DNA of 64,000 nucleotides from Vitreoscilla stercoraria DSM 513 (GCF_000382305.1 NZ_KB908020.1:1-64000); one strand, 5' to 3'. Numbered from the stretch's first letter, positions 7,074 through 15,760 are shown. Numbers and translations are program-made. The notes: generated by a model from the sequence alone, not told the origin.

Positions 7074-7568
7074 ATGTATGACGTCAATACCCACGACGTG
7101 CGCCGCTATTTTGCGCATGTTTGGCAAAATCGCCTGAATCCTTTGCAATTGGATGCTCTGCAACAAAAAGCCTTACGCATTATTGAGGCACATCCCGAAT
7201 ACCAAGTGTATTTAGAGAATATTGAAGATTATTTGGATAAAAATTGGACGCCAGAAGAAGGGCAAACCAATCCGTTTTTGCATTTGTCTTTGCATTTGTC
7301 CATTCAAGAACAAGTTGGTATTAATCAACCTTTTGGCATTCGTACGATACATCAAAAATTGGTCGGTATGTACAATGATAATTGGGTTAAAGCTGAAGAT
7401 GAAATGATGGAAGCATTGGTCGAAACCATTTGGCAAGCACAGCGCCACAATCAAGGTTTGGATGTGAACGCTTACATGACGCGTTTGCGCCGCTTGGTGG
7501 GCTTGGGTGAAGAAGATGATCGTCGCTTGAATCCGCATGAAGTGCAAAACCATTTTGCTAAGAAATAG
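7074..7568 (+). CDS. DUF1841 family protein (164 aa)
   Basis: Conserved betaproteobacterial protein of unknown function. The motif NPFLHLSLHLSIQEQVGINQPFGIR in the centre (given here as two blocks, NPFLHLSLHL and REQV-like EQVGINQPFGIR) is the family hallmark. An acidic C-terminal tail follows. It is predicted cytoplasmic and helical. The ATG follows GGAAAATTACC. It is divergent from ssrA and convergent with the gene at 7860. Confidence 0.85.
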   Translation: MYDVNTHDVRRYFAHVWQNRLNPLQLDALQQKALRIIEAHPEYQVYLENIEDYLDKNWTPEEGQTNPFLHLSLHLSIQEQVGINQPFGIRTIHQKLVGMYNDNWVKAEDEMMEALVETIWQAQRHNQGLDVNAYMTRLRRLVGLGEEDDRRLNPHEVQNHFAKK

Positions 7569-7670
7569 TAAGTTTTTGTAATGGCATTGTTCGGCATAAT
7601 ATTGGCACACCTATTGCTATAATTTAAATTGTGTGTAGTGTGTATATTTGGTTTGTGTGGCCTAATATAT

Positions 7671-7732
7671 AAAAACTCAGCCCGCATACCAATCATTTTT
7701 ATAGAAATGATTGGTATGCGGGCTGAGTTTTT
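7671..7732. terminator. Perfect 28-bp inverted repeat, bidirectional terminator
   Basis: Arms 7671-7698 and 7705-7732 are perfectly complementary over 28 bases with a six-base loop. A-runs lead and T-runs trail, so it would terminate transcription from both sides. It lies between convergent genes. The stem is much longer than usual for an intrinsic terminator. Confidence 0.8.
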
Positions 7733-7800
7733 GTGCTTGCTAGTACAAAAAAAGGCATTACACTTTTTTGATTATTAATGATTGACTTGGTTGTATTAAA

Positions 7801-7832
7801 AAAGCGTCCTGTAAAAACTTACAGGACGCTTG
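7801..7832. terminator. Paired uptake-sequence hairpin
   Basis: AAGCGTCCTGTAA (7802-7814) and its complement (7819-7831) with a short loop, between the convergent DUF1841 gene and the gene at 7860. Confidence 0.85.
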
Positions 7833-7859
7833 GAAATGCTTCAAATGAATACGAAACCA

Positions 7860-8261
7860 TTATTTTGATTTAGGTGCAAATTCTTGTAAACATTGCTCAT
7901 GGCGTTGTTGAAAACGCAGAGCGCCACCCATTTTTACCATGCGCTGTTCTGCAGATAAATCGCCAAATTTGCGAATTTCCGTTTCGCTCATGGGTTCAAA
8001 TACAGGGAACAAAACGCATTCACAATATGCTTGAGGCAGCCATGAAGTATCGCCGCTGTAACCAAATTTTTTCAACTCCGCTGACCAGTTGGGTGCAGCA
8101 GGCGCGCTTTGAGTACAGTTGGTCACAAAACCATTGATAATATTGTTTTTTCCCAAAACGGTATATTTCATAGTGAAAAACAAAACAATAAATGACAAAA
8201 TGATAATCCAAAGCCAAATCCGAATGGTTTTGGCTTTTTTGGGTAAAGCAGGATTAGCCAC
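7860..8261 (-). CDS. Membrane-anchored hypothetical protein (133 aa)
   Basis: One N-terminal membrane segment (about residues 13-33, IRIWLWIIILSFIVLFF) after a short basic stretch, then a periplasmic-type domain with four Cys (VTNCTQ, AYCECVLF, EQCLQ) that could form disulfides. No family recognised. GTG start; it overlaps the stop of hom by eight bases, so it is probably co-transcribed with and coupled to hom. The relation to threonine synthesis, if any, is unknown. Confidence 0.7.
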   Translation of the reverse strand: MANPALPKKAKTIRIWLWIIILSFIVLFFTMKYTVLGKNNIINGFVTNCTQSAPAAPNWSAELKKFGYSGDTSWLPQAYCECVLFPVFEPMSETEIRKFGDLSAEQRMVKMGGALRFQQRHEQCLQEFAPKSK

Positions 8262-9567
8262 TAAATGGTTCCATGCGTATCATCACCACTGGCGTTACCA
8301 CACGCTGTAAGTTTTCAATGCGCTCAATCGCTTCTTTGACATCGCGCTCTAAAGCCGAGTGGGTCAAAATCACAATTTCTGCTTCTTGGTGGTCGGTGGC
8401 TTTTTGAATCAAGGCTTCTACTGAAATATTGTGCTGAGCCAACATTGAAGTGATGGCTGCCAATACGCCCGGTTCATCGGTGCTGGTAATGCGCAAGTAA
8501 TAGCTGCTGCGAATGTCATCGATGCTGATGGCAGGCAAAGTTTGTACTTGATCTGGTTGGAAAGCCAAATAAGGAACACGTTGTTCTGCTTGAGAATCCA
8601 TTAAACGACAAATGTCTAAAATGTCTGCCACCACTGAGCTGGCAGTTGGCAAAGAGCCTGCGCCCGGGCCGTAATGCATGGTGACGCCTACCATATCGGC
8701 TTTGACCAATACCGCATTCATCACGCCATCGACTTTGGCAATCAAACGCTCTTCAGGAATCAAAGTCGGGTGTACACGCAATTCTACGCCATCTTCACGA
8801 CGGCGAGTGATGCCCAATAATTTAACGCGGTAGCCCAATTCTTCAGCATATTTGATGTCTTTGCCTTCTAATGTAGAAATGCCTTCTAAATAGCATTTAG
8901 AGAAGTCTAAAGGCACGCCAAACGCCACAGACGACATGATGGTCAATTTGTGACCAGCATCATGACCTTCAATGTCAAATGTCGGGTCTGCTTCGGCATA
9001 GCCTTTTTCTTGGGCTTCTTTCAATACATCGGCAAAATCACTGCCTTTGGCGCGCATTTCGCTCAAAATAAAGTTACTGGTGCCATTGATAATGCCAGCA
9101 ATCCATTCAATTTTGTTCGCTGCCAAGCCTTCACGCAAAGATTTGATGATCGGAATGCCGCCTGCAACGGCTGCTTCAAACATCACCATCACATTTTTTG
9201 CTTTGGCAGCTGCAAAAATTTCGTTACCGTGTTCAGCCAATAATTTTTTATTGGCAGTCACCACATGTTTGCCATTGGCAATGGCTTGTAACACCATGTC
9301 TTTGGCGATGGTTGTACCGCCAATTAATTCGACAATGATATCGATGTCTGGTTGATTCACCACTGTGGCAGCATCTGCCGTAATGGTGATATCGGTATCG
9401 GTACCAATGATTTCTTGGGCTTTGGTCGTGTCTCGGCGTGATACCATGGTGACGCGCACATCGCGGCCTAAACGGCGGCTGATTTCACTCGCATTTTCGC
9501 GCAATACTTGGGCAGTGCCTCCACCGACTACTCCCAAACCGATAATCCCGACATTGATGGGCTTCAT
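8254..9567 (-). CDS. hom: Homoserine dehydrogenase (437 aa)
   Basis: Reduces aspartate semialdehyde to homoserine with NAD(P)H in the threonine/methionine branch. The N-terminal Rossmann motif is VGIIGLGVVGGGT. The catalytic domain contains GIINGTSNFIL and EAQEKGYAEADPTFDIEG, with the catalytic Lys region AGHKL. A C-terminal ACT domain (YYLRITSTDEPGVLAAITSML) is the usual threonine-sensing site. ATG at 9567 has AGGAG five bases upstream; the reading frame stays open 12 codons further but without a site. It is divergent from the gene at 9686. Confidence 0.97.
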   Translation of the reverse strand: MKPINVGIIGLGVVGGGTAQVLRENASEISRRLGRDVRVTMVSRRDTTKAQEIIGTDTDITITADAATVVNQPDIDIIVELIGGTTIAKDMVLQAIANGKHVVTANKKLLAEHGNEIFAAAKAKNVMVMFEAAVAGGIPIIKSLREGLAANKIEWIAGIINGTSNFILSEMRAKGSDFADVLKEAQEKGYAEADPTFDIEGHDAGHKLTIMSSVAFGVPLDFSKCYLEGISTLEGKDIKYAEELGYRVKLLGITRRREDGVELRVHPTLIPEERLIAKVDGVMNAVLVKADMVGVTMHYGPGAGSLPTASSVVADILDICRLMDSQAEQRVPYLAFQPDQVQTLPAISIDDIRSSYYLRITSTDEPGVLAAITSMLAQHNISVEALIQKATDHQEAEIVILTHSALERDVKEAIERIENLQRVVTPVVMIRMEPFSG

Positions 9568-9685
9568 GCATACTCCTACTAAGGGGTTTACTTTAGATGA
9601 CAAACAAACTGATAAACAAACCCGTCATGCTAGCGTAAAATGCCCAATATTGCACCTTTAAAATCAAGCAAGAAAGAAACACACT

Positions 9686-10069
9686 ATGGATTTTACCGAA
9701 CACAATCAAGGCGACGTATTCCGCGTTGATGCTTATGATGCGGGCAGTATTGAGGTGGCTGGTCAAACTTATACTCAAGCCATTTTGGTTAAAAACAACC
9801 AAGTTTTGCCTTTGGATTTGGCAACGTGCCAAGAAATGACAGAAGAGTTATTGAGCGAATTATTGCAGCAATCTCATCAACCTGAGTTGATTGTGGTTGG
9901 AACGGGAAATAATCAGCAATTTTTACCTCCTAAATTGCAAGTCTTGATTGCCAAAAATCGCATTGGTTTGGAAATGATGGCCACACCTGCGGCATGTCGC
10001 ACGTTCAATATTTTGCTCAGCGAAGACCGTAAAGTTTGGGCGATTTTGTGGCCCACGCAAGCGTCGTAA
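9686..10069 (+). CDS. Mth938/NDUFAF3-like domain protein (127 aa)
   Basis: Small conserved protein of the DUF498/Mth938 family. Features are an N-terminal beta region (DVFRVDAYDAGSIEVAGQTY), then PELIVVGTGNNQQFLPPKL and GLEMMATPAACRTFNILLSEDRKVWAIL. Eukaryotic relatives (NDUFAF3) assist complex I assembly; the bacterial role is not established. It stands alone, divergent from hom. The ribosome binding site is weak. Confidence 0.85.
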   Translation: MDFTEHNQGDVFRVDAYDAGSIEVAGQTYTQAILVKNNQVLPLDLATCQEMTEELLSELLQQSHQPELIVVGTGNNQQFLPPKLQVLIAKNRIGLEMMATPAACRTFNILLSEDRKVWAILWPTQAS

Positions 10070-10072
10070 CGG

Positions 10073-10102
10073 TTGTTGTACGTCTTTAGAATAACGTATA
10101 AT
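10073..10102 (+). promoter_or_regulatory. Candidate promoter of the preQ1 riboswitch / yhhQ
   Basis: TTGTTG at 10073-10078 and TATAAT at 10097-10102 with an 18-base spacer, ending about 20 bases before the aptamer. Confidence 0.55.
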
Positions 10103-10124
10103 CTTTCGCTGTTATTTTGACACA

Positions 10125-10158
10125 AGTGGTTCGTAACCCTCCCACTATAAAAAACTAG
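10125..10158 (+). promoter_or_regulatory. preQ1-I riboswitch aptamer
   Basis: Stem AGTGG (10125-10129) with CCACT (10142-10146), then the invariant A-rich tail ATAAAAAACTA (10147-10157) that docks into the stem; the pattern closely follows the B. subtilis queC aptamer. It precedes a queuosine-precursor transporter gene, which fits ligand and target. Confidence 0.9.
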
Positions 10159-10182
10159 GCGTCTTACAATTGGTTCTGTCCC

Positions 10183-10206
10183 AGCGGTGTTGTGTACACC
10201 GCTTTT
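10183..10206 (+). terminator. Riboswitch-linked terminator hairpin
   Basis: AGCGGTGT (10183-10190) pairs with ACACCGCT (10196-10203), followed by a short T-run. It lies between the preQ1 aptamer and the yhhQ start, suggesting transcriptional control when preQ1 is bound. Confidence 0.65.
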
Positions 10207-10246
10207 GTCTGTTCGCCCTGGTTGTAACTTAAATCAGGAATCTATT

Positions 10247-10909
10247 ATGTATTCATTTTCTTCTACCCAGCGCCAAAAGGCGTTGTATTGGTTGTGTTTT
10301 TGGCATATTTGTGTGATTGCCGCCAGCAATTATTTGGTTCAATTTCCCATTCAAATCGGCTCTATTAATACCACTTTGGGCTCTTTTACTTATCCATTCA
10401 TTTTTTTAGCGACAGATTTGACCGTACGTATTTTTGGCAGTCAAATGGCTCGCAAAATCATTTTGATGGTGATGTTGCCAGCGCTGGGCTTGTCTTATGT
10501 GATTTCGGCGTTGTTTGTGGATGGACAATGGCATGGTTTTGAAGCCATTCATACCTTTCATTCTATGGGCGCGCGCGTTGCGGTAGCGAGTTTTATGGCG
10601 TATTTGGTAGCGCAATTATTGGACATCAAAGTCTTTAACCGTTTGCGTGAATCCAAAACATGGTGGTTGGCACCTGCTGTGGCAGGCTTGGTAGGCAGCG
10701 CTATTGATACGTTTGTATTTTTCTCGGTGGCATTTTACCAAAGTGCAGATGCATTTATGGCCGCCAATTGGATAGGCATAGGTATGGTGGATTATTTGTG
10801 CAAATTGGTGATTGGTGCTTGCTTGTTTTTGCCGGTTTATGGCGTATTGTTGCAATACTTGTTGCGAAAATTGACGATTTTGCAAAAAACACCAGCACAA
10901 TTGGTTTGA
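10247..10909 (+). CDS. yhhQ: Queuosine precursor transporter YhhQ (220 aa)
   Basis: Inner-membrane transporter of 7-cyano-7-deazaguanine/7-aminomethyl-7-deazaguanine (QPTR family), with about six membrane segments. Recognisable blocks are ASNYLVQFPI, TYPFIFLATDLTVRIFG and the VGSAIDTFVFFSVAF segment. The ATG at 10247 has AGGAA upstream; earlier in-frame starts lie inside the riboswitch terminator and are not used. Control by a preQ1-I riboswitch strongly supports the call. Confidence 0.95.
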   Translation: MYSFSSTQRQKALYWLCFWHICVIAASNYLVQFPIQIGSINTTLGSFTYPFIFLATDLTVRIFGSQMARKIILMVMLPALGLSYVISALFVDGQWHGFEAIHTFHSMGARVAVASFMAYLVAQLLDIKVFNRLRESKTWWLAPAVAGLVGSAIDTFVFFSVAFYQSADAFMAANWIGIGMVDYLCKLVIGACLFLPVYGVLLQYLLRKLTILQKTPAQLV

Positions 10910-10956
10910 ACCTGATGATGTTGGAAGATTGAATCAGGATGTTATCTTCATAATAC

Positions 10957-10992
10957 TTACAGGACGCTTAACGAATATTAAGCGTCCTGTAA
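10957..10992. terminator. Outward-facing uptake-sequence pair (hairpin)
   Basis: TTACAGGACGCTT (10957-10969) then AAGCGTCCTGTAA (10980-10992): the reverse order of the usual pair, still able to fold, between convergent yhhQ and the leucine-rich protein gene. Confidence 0.8.
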
Positions 10993-11021
10993 TGTTTTGT
11001 AGGCTGATTTGAAAGACCAAA

Positions 11022-12422
11022 TTACTTATTGCGTTTGTTGCGAAAGAAATCCGTCACCGATTCGGTACGCATGCGAGTGAGCAAGGATTGCTGCTCTTCA
11101 TCGCTAGCTGGTGTTGCATCAGCAGGTGTTTCTGATGTCGCTTCTGTTTCTGTTGCCAAAGGTGTATCGGCTGCTGTTTTGTTATTGCGGAAAAACTCAG
11201 AGACAGATTCGGTGCGCATGCGTTGAAATAAAGACTGTTGGGTTTCGATTTCTTGAGTGGCTTCAGTCTCGATTTCGTTGGCAGAGGCTTTGGTTTCTTT
11301 GGTTGTGGTATCGGTTTTATTGTGACGGAAGAAATCTGTCACCGATTCGGTGCGCATGCGTTCAAACAAAGATGGCTCATTGCTGTTTGATTCGGTAATG
11401 TTATTTTCTTTTTTATTGTTACGAAAGAAGTCGGCTACCGATTCGGTACGCATGCGTTCAAATAAAGATTTGGTTGCATCGTTGATGGATTCCATTTCAG
11501 TGTCTGAAGTCTCTTGCGCTGTTGTATTGCTTGCAACTTCTTCTAATTGATCCAATTCAATGGAGATGATGTTGTCACCCAAATGGTGTTTAGAAACCGC
11601 CGCTGCTAAAGCTGCGTTTGCTTGTGCATCATAAATATAACCCCGTTGTTCCCATTGGGATTGGTCTGTGGTTGACATGTAATACAGCATCAAATCTGGA
11701 AGTGCTTTCGCTTGTTGCTGCAAATCTTGGCTGCCCAAAGTCTCACATGCACACAGCGTTAATTCCTCTAGTTTTGAAAACAAATTTAAAGCAGGAAATT
11801 CGCGTAAATCAGGAACATGGTGCAATTCCAATTCCACCAATGGCAATTGCGTCAAGGTCTTGCTCATGTTGATGGGACCTTTGATAATCAAAGTTTCCAA
11901 GGATAAAAATGGCAGCAATTGTAAACAATCAAATGGTATTTTTTGATGTCTATTCCAAACGATATCAATGTGTAACTCTTTGATATGGTATAAATTCGGC
12001 AAATTAGGGATGCGCCCATTGTGCTTGTCAGCTTTGAGAACTATCAGTGGCAGTTGATGCTCGTTAAAGAGCGGTTTAAACCATTCGCTGCCATGAGTGA
12101 GATGAATCTCACTGAATGAGGCATCATCGCAGCGCAAAGTCAAAGGTGCCAATAAGGCAAGATGTAAAATGACATGGTTTAAACCCGATACTTCTACGTC
12201 TAAAGCTACAAGAGGTTGCCATCTGACCGACAACACGCCGACTTTGCGTGCAAATTCAAATACACCGTGATCGTTGCCGATATAGTGAATGAAATTGGCA
12301 CGCAAAGGCAAATAGTTTTGCCATTGCGGATTGTCGCTGACAATCAGCATGTCTTTGGTTTCATCAATCTGAATCGCTTCAGCATAATGTGACGGCACGA
12401 TGTAAATGCAGCGAACACTCAT
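11022..12422 (-). CDS. Leucine-rich protein with four C-terminal RMRTES repeats (466 aa)
   Basis: I do not recognise this protein as a named family. Residues 1-280 look like a degenerate leucine-rich-repeat solenoid (LSLETLIIKGP, LPLVELELHHVPDLREF, LEELTLCACETL). The last 150 residues are acidic, Thr/Glu/Ala-rich and probably disordered. They carry four near-identical blocks of the form SLFERMRTESVTDFFRNNK at about residues 318-336, 350-368, 395-414 and 446-466. The last block ends the protein. There is no signal peptide or membrane segment. The repeated arginine-serine motif looks like a multivalent binding site for a partner. It follows thrB by 13 bases on the same strand. Confidence 0.75.
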   Translation of the reverse strand: MSVRCIYIVPSHYAEAIQIDETKDMLIVSDNPQWQNYLPLRANFIHYIGNDHGVFEFARKVGVLSVRWQPLVALDVEVSGLNHVILHLALLAPLTLRCDDASFSEIHLTHGSEWFKPLFNEHQLPLIVLKADKHNGRIPNLPNLYHIKELHIDIVWNRHQKIPFDCLQLLPFLSLETLIIKGPINMSKTLTQLPLVELELHHVPDLREFPALNLFSKLEELTLCACETLGSQDLQQQAKALPDLMLYYMSTTDQSQWEQRGYIYDAQANAALAAAVSKHHLGDNIISIELDQLEEVASNTTAQETSDTEMESINDATKSLFERMRTESVADFFRNNKKENNITESNSNEPSLFERMRTESVTDFFRHNKTDTTTKETKASANEIETEATQEIETQQSLFQRMRTESVSEFFRNNKTAADTPLATETEATSETPADATPASDEEQQSLLTRMRTESVTDFFRNKRNK

Positions 12423-12435
12423 GGCAAAGTCCTAT

Positions 12436-13359
12436 TTATTGTTGTTGTAGCTTCAAAAGCAAATCGCGGAAGACATCTGGATTTTTGGTAAATGTCAATT
12501 CGCCAGCTGGTGGAAAATGGTAATCTAATAAGCGCGATACCCAAAAACGAATACAGGCCGCTTCTTGTGCCAGCGGCAAATATTGCTGCTCGGCTTTGCT
12601 CAATGGGCGCACGCTCATATAACCTGCCAACAAAGCGTCCTGAAACTCTGCATCAATGTGATTGGCATCGGTGCGAGCCCAATCATTGAGCGCAATGGCC
12701 AAGTCATACATAAAATTGCCATGACAAGCATAATAAAAATCAATGAATCCTGCCACATCATCACCATGTAATAATACATTGTCTTTGAACAAGTCGGCAT
12801 GAATGATGCCGCTAGGCAATACACTGTCATCATGGGCATTCAGTTTGGCGATGGTGTCTTTGAGCAGTGTTGCATCCACATAACTCATCAATGGTAGCAA
12901 ACGTTCACATTCCTTAGTCCACCAAGCTTTGCCGCGAGGGTTGTCCATATGTTGTTCAAAATGGCTGCCAGCGACATGCATCTTGGCTAACATTTTGCCC
13001 ACAGAATGGCATTGTTCTGCGGTAGGATGGGCAACATCAGCGCCATGTAAGCAGCTGACCAAGCAAGCAGGTTTGCCCGCCAAGTTGGCATCTAATTGAC
13101 CATTGATTTGGGCAATTGGTTTAGGGCAGGCGACATTGTTTTGACTCAAATGTTGCATTAATTGTAAATAAAATGGCAATTCGTCTTGGCTCAATACTTC
13201 AAATAAGGTCAAGACAAAACGTCCTTTTGTTGTGGTGACGAAATAATTGGTATTGGTGACGCCTTGCGCAATGCCTTTAAGGTTGGTGAATTCACCCAAA
13301 TCGTAATGAGACAAAAACGAGCGCATTTGCGCTTCAGAGACAGAAGTATAAACAGACAT
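12436..13359 (-). CDS. thrB: Homoserine kinase (307 aa)
   Basis: Phosphorylates homoserine on the way to threonine. This is the aminoglycoside-phosphotransferase-like form used by Neisseria and Pseudomonas. The N-terminus MSVYTSVSEAQMRSFL, the LKGIAQGVTNTNYFV strand-loop, the catalytic GIIHADLFKDNVLLHG and the metal-binding GFIDFYYACHG are all present. Start chosen at 13359 by family match; an upstream ATG at 13428 lacks family similarity. It is followed closely by the leucine-rich protein gene. An intact 12-mer uptake variant lies at 12552-12563. Confidence 0.93.
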   Translation of the reverse strand: MSVYTSVSEAQMRSFLSHYDLGEFTNLKGIAQGVTNTNYFVTTTKGRFVLTLFEVLSQDELPFYLQLMQHLSQNNVACPKPIAQINGQLDANLAGKPACLVSCLHGADVAHPTAEQCHSVGKMLAKMHVAGSHFEQHMDNPRGKAWWTKECERLLPLMSYVDATLLKDTIAKLNAHDDSVLPSGIIHADLFKDNVLLHGDDVAGFIDFYYACHGNFMYDLAIALNDWARTDANHIDAEFQDALLAGYMSVRPLSKAEQQYLPLAQEAACIRFWVSRLLDYHFPPAGELTFTKNPDVFRDLLLKLQQQ

Positions 13360-13565
13360 GAGCTGAAGACCAGAAGACGGACAAAACCTGATGATAACAA
13401 AAATTATGGAATCAGTAGATGGATGCAATGATCATTTCATGCCAAATTAAAAAAAACATGCTAAGGTAGCTATTGTAATCTGTGTCGTCTTTAAAGGGCT
13501 TTGTCGTACAAAGCCTCATTCAAGTGACATTTTAGTCATTAAATGGTTTCAGTAAGGAGTGAGAA

Positions 13566-14042
13566 ATGGGATTGTTCAGTTTTATCAGAAATGCAGGTGA
13601 GAAATTATTTGGTAAAGATGAAGAGGAAGTGCAAAAAGAAGCGACTTCTAATTTGCCAGAACTCAATCGCAAAGCTGCAGAAGCCATTCGTGCTCATGTT
13701 GAAGCACAAGGCTTGGGCTTGCAAGGTTTGGTTGTGTCGTTTGATGGTACAACAGGTTTGGTCACTTTGTCGGGCAATGCACCTAGCCAAGAAGCCGCTG
13801 AAAAAGCAGGTTTGGCAGCGGGCAATGTTACGGGTGTGTCCAGTGTGGACAATAATTTGATTGCACCAGTGGAAGAGCCTTCGCAATACCATGATGTGGT
13901 TAAAGGCGATACTTTGTCTGGCATTTCTAAAAAATATTATGGCAATGCCAATTTGTACATGAAGATTTTTGAAGCCAACAAACCATTGCTCTCGCATCCA
14001 GATAAAATTTATGTGGGTCAAAAATTGCGTATTCCTAAGTGA
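13566..14042 (+). CDS. kbp: BON-LysM protein, potassium-binding Kbp (YgaU) type (158 aa)
   Basis: The start MGLFSFIRNAGEKLFG, a central BON domain (LVVSFDGTTGLVTLSGNAPSQEAAEKA in two pieces, LVVSFDGTTGLV and LSGNAPSQ) and a C-terminal LysM domain (DTLSGISKKYYGNANLYMKI to GQKLRIPK) match E. coli Kbp, a cytoplasmic K+ binding/sensing protein. The length is close to E. coli's. AAGGAG stands six bases before the ATG. It ends at an uptake-sequence hairpin. Confidence 0.9.
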   Translation: MGLFSFIRNAGEKLFGKDEEEVQKEATSNLPELNRKAAEAIRAHVEAQGLGLQGLVVSFDGTTGLVTLSGNAPSQEAAEKAGLAAGNVTGVSSVDNNLIAPVEEPSQYHDVVKGDTLSGISKKYYGNANLYMKIFEANKPLLSHPDKIYVGQKLRIPK

Positions 14043-14070
14043 TGTCAATTTGATGTTACATTGAGCAAAA

Positions 14071-14103
14071 AAAGCGTCCTGTAAAACATTTACAGGACGC
14101 TTT
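14071..14103 (+). terminator. Paired uptake-sequence hairpin after kbp
   Basis: AAAGCGTCCTGTAAA and its complement, with a T-run, 30 bases after the kbp stop. Confidence 0.85.
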
Positions 14104-14297
14104 ATTGCGTTTTTAACAGCATGAATTCGCTTAATATGCGGCTTTAAATGCTGTGTTCTGTGGGTTTTTAGTCAGAATTTGTCGCATCAACCACCAAGTC
14201 ATGATGAATCATATAATTAACGCTTGTCTGAAAGTGGTTAAGCGTTTAAAATTGCACGTTTACAGAAATTTATTCTTTATATTATTAGGAGACATCC

Positions 14298-14561
14298 ATG
14301 GCAAATAGCGCACAAGCTCGTAAGCGCGCCCGTCAGGCAATCAAACAACGCGCTCACAACGCTAGCTTGCGTACTGCTTTCCGTACTGCAGTAAAAAAAG
14401 TAATCAAAGCTGTTGAAGCTGGTGACAAAGCTGCTGCACAAGAAGTATTCCGTGACTCTACTCGCGTTTTGGACCGCATTGCGGACAAAGGCGTGTTCCA
14501 CAAGAACAAAGCAGCTCGTCATAAGAGCCGCTTGTCTGCTAAAGTTAAAGCAATGGCTTAA
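14298..14561 (+). CDS. rpsT: 30S ribosomal protein S20 (87 aa)
   Basis: Binds 16S rRNA early in small-subunit assembly. It is highly basic with MANSAQARKRARQAIKQRAH at the start and KGVFHKNKAARHKSRLSAKV at the end, the family signature, at the usual length. AGGAG lies seven bases before the ATG. It is monocistronic, with its own intrinsic terminator. Confidence 0.98.
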   Translation: MANSAQARKRARQAIKQRAHNASLRTAFRTAVKKVIKAVEAGDKAAAQEVFRDSTRVLDRIADKGVFHKNKAARHKSRLSAKVKAMA

Positions 14562-14583
14562 TTTTAGCGAATATGCTTAAAAG

Positions 14584-14609
14584 GCTCCGCTTTGCGGAGC
14601 TTTTTTTTG
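14584..14609 (+). terminator. rpsT terminator
   Basis: GCTCCGC, TTT loop, GCGGAGC, then eight T. It lies 22 bases after the rpsT stop. Confidence 0.95.
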
Positions 14610-14644
14610 CTATCTATGCTCATAGGCATTTGGGGAGAAATTGC

Positions 14645-15760
14645 ATGCAAAAATTATCTAAATTGGCTGCGGCAATCTGTATGCTAAGCAGTTCGCAATG
14701 GGTTTTGGCGCAAAATATCAATGGTATTGAGCAATGTGTTGCCATTGGTGACAATGTCGCGCGTTTGGCTTGTTATGACCGTATGGCAGCCGTAGATGGA
14801 AAAGTCTCAAAAACGGTCAAAGCGGTAGATTTGGAAAAAACAGTGGCGGCTAAGTTGGAAAACAGCGATGCTCAAATTGTTTTTACAGATACCGATCACC
14901 AAGCCCAATTGGCCGATATGGATGCAGAATCTTACATCAGTGATACGTATACGCCTTTGAGTCAGGCGTGGGATCTCGATCGCAATCACGACAGCGGGAT
15001 TTTTTCCGTGCGTGAGCACCATCCAATTTCCTTGATGCCTGTTTGGTACAATTCTAAACGCAATAACACGCCTCAATCACCGACACGTCAAGCCGCTCAA
15101 GCATCTACCGATGGCGATCAAAACGTCGAATCACGCATGCAAATTTCATTTAAAACCAAATTGGCCGAAGATTTATTCAGCACACGTGCTGATTTGTGGT
15201 TTGGCTACAATCAAGTATCGCATTGGCAAGTGTATAACCGTGATAACTCCGCTCCATTTCGCAATACCGATTACGAGCCAGAATTGATTTTGACCCAACC
15301 GGTGAAAATGAATTTGCCATTCGATGGTCAATTGCGCATGTTGGGTGCGGGCTTGGTGCATCAATCTAATGGTCGCACTGAGCCTTTGTCTCGTTCTTGG
15401 AATCGAGCTTATGTGATGGCGGGTATGGAATGGGGTAAATTGTCTGTGATGCCGCGCGTGTGGGTGCGTGTTGATGGCGAAGACAGTGACGACAATCCTG
15501 ATATTTCAGATTATATGGGTTATGGTGATATCAGCGCTACTTACCAATTGCCCAACAAAAAATCTGTCAGCACTTTGGTGCGTTTGAATCCTGCCACAGG
15601 CAAAGGTGCAATACAGGCCGATTATACTTTCCCTATCAAAGACAAACTTAAAGGCTATGTGCGTTATTTTGATGGTTATGGCATGAATTTATTAGACTAT
15701 AACCATTACAATCGCAGTATTGGCATCGGTATCAAACTGACGGATTGGCACAGTTTGTAG
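14645..15760 (+). CDS. pldA: Outer membrane phospholipase A (371 aa)
   Basis: Hydrolyses phospholipids that reach the outer leaflet; a 12-strand outer-membrane barrel. A signal peptide ends at WVLA-QNI. The catalytic block is GLVHQSNGRTEPLSRSWNR, with the conserved His and Ser of the H-x-SNG motif. It ends with an aromatic-rich strand. The region of residues 25-115 before the barrel is a Neisseria-type extension. ATG at 14645 has GGGGAG seven bases upstream; a longer frame starts inside the rpsT terminator and is rejected. Confidence 0.93.
   Translation: MQKLSKLAAAICMLSSSQWVLAQNINGIEQCVAIGDNVARLACYDRMAAVDGKVSKTVKAVDLEKTVAAKLENSDAQIVFTDTDHQAQLADMDAESYISDTYTPLSQAWDLDRNHDSGIFSVREHHPISLMPVWYNSKRNNTPQSPTRQAAQASTDGDQNVESRMQISFKTKLAEDLFSTRADLWFGYNQVSHWQVYNRDNSAPFRNTDYEPELILTQPVKMNLPFDGQLRMLGAGLVHQSNGRTEPLSRSWNRAYVMAGMEWGKLSVMPRVWVRVDGEDSDDNPDISDYMGYGDISATYQLPNKKSVSTLVRLNPATGKGAIQADYTFPIKDKLKGYVRYFDGYGMNLLDYNHYNRSIGIGIKLTDWHSL

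Noticed and set aside
10187..10246. Upstream start for yhhQ
   Set aside because: It begins inside the riboswitch terminator hairpin; the ATG at 10247 has its own site.
13543..13860. Overlapping plus-strand frame on kbp
   Set aside because: Basic, Lys/Cys/Trp-rich translation in another frame of a well-identified gene.
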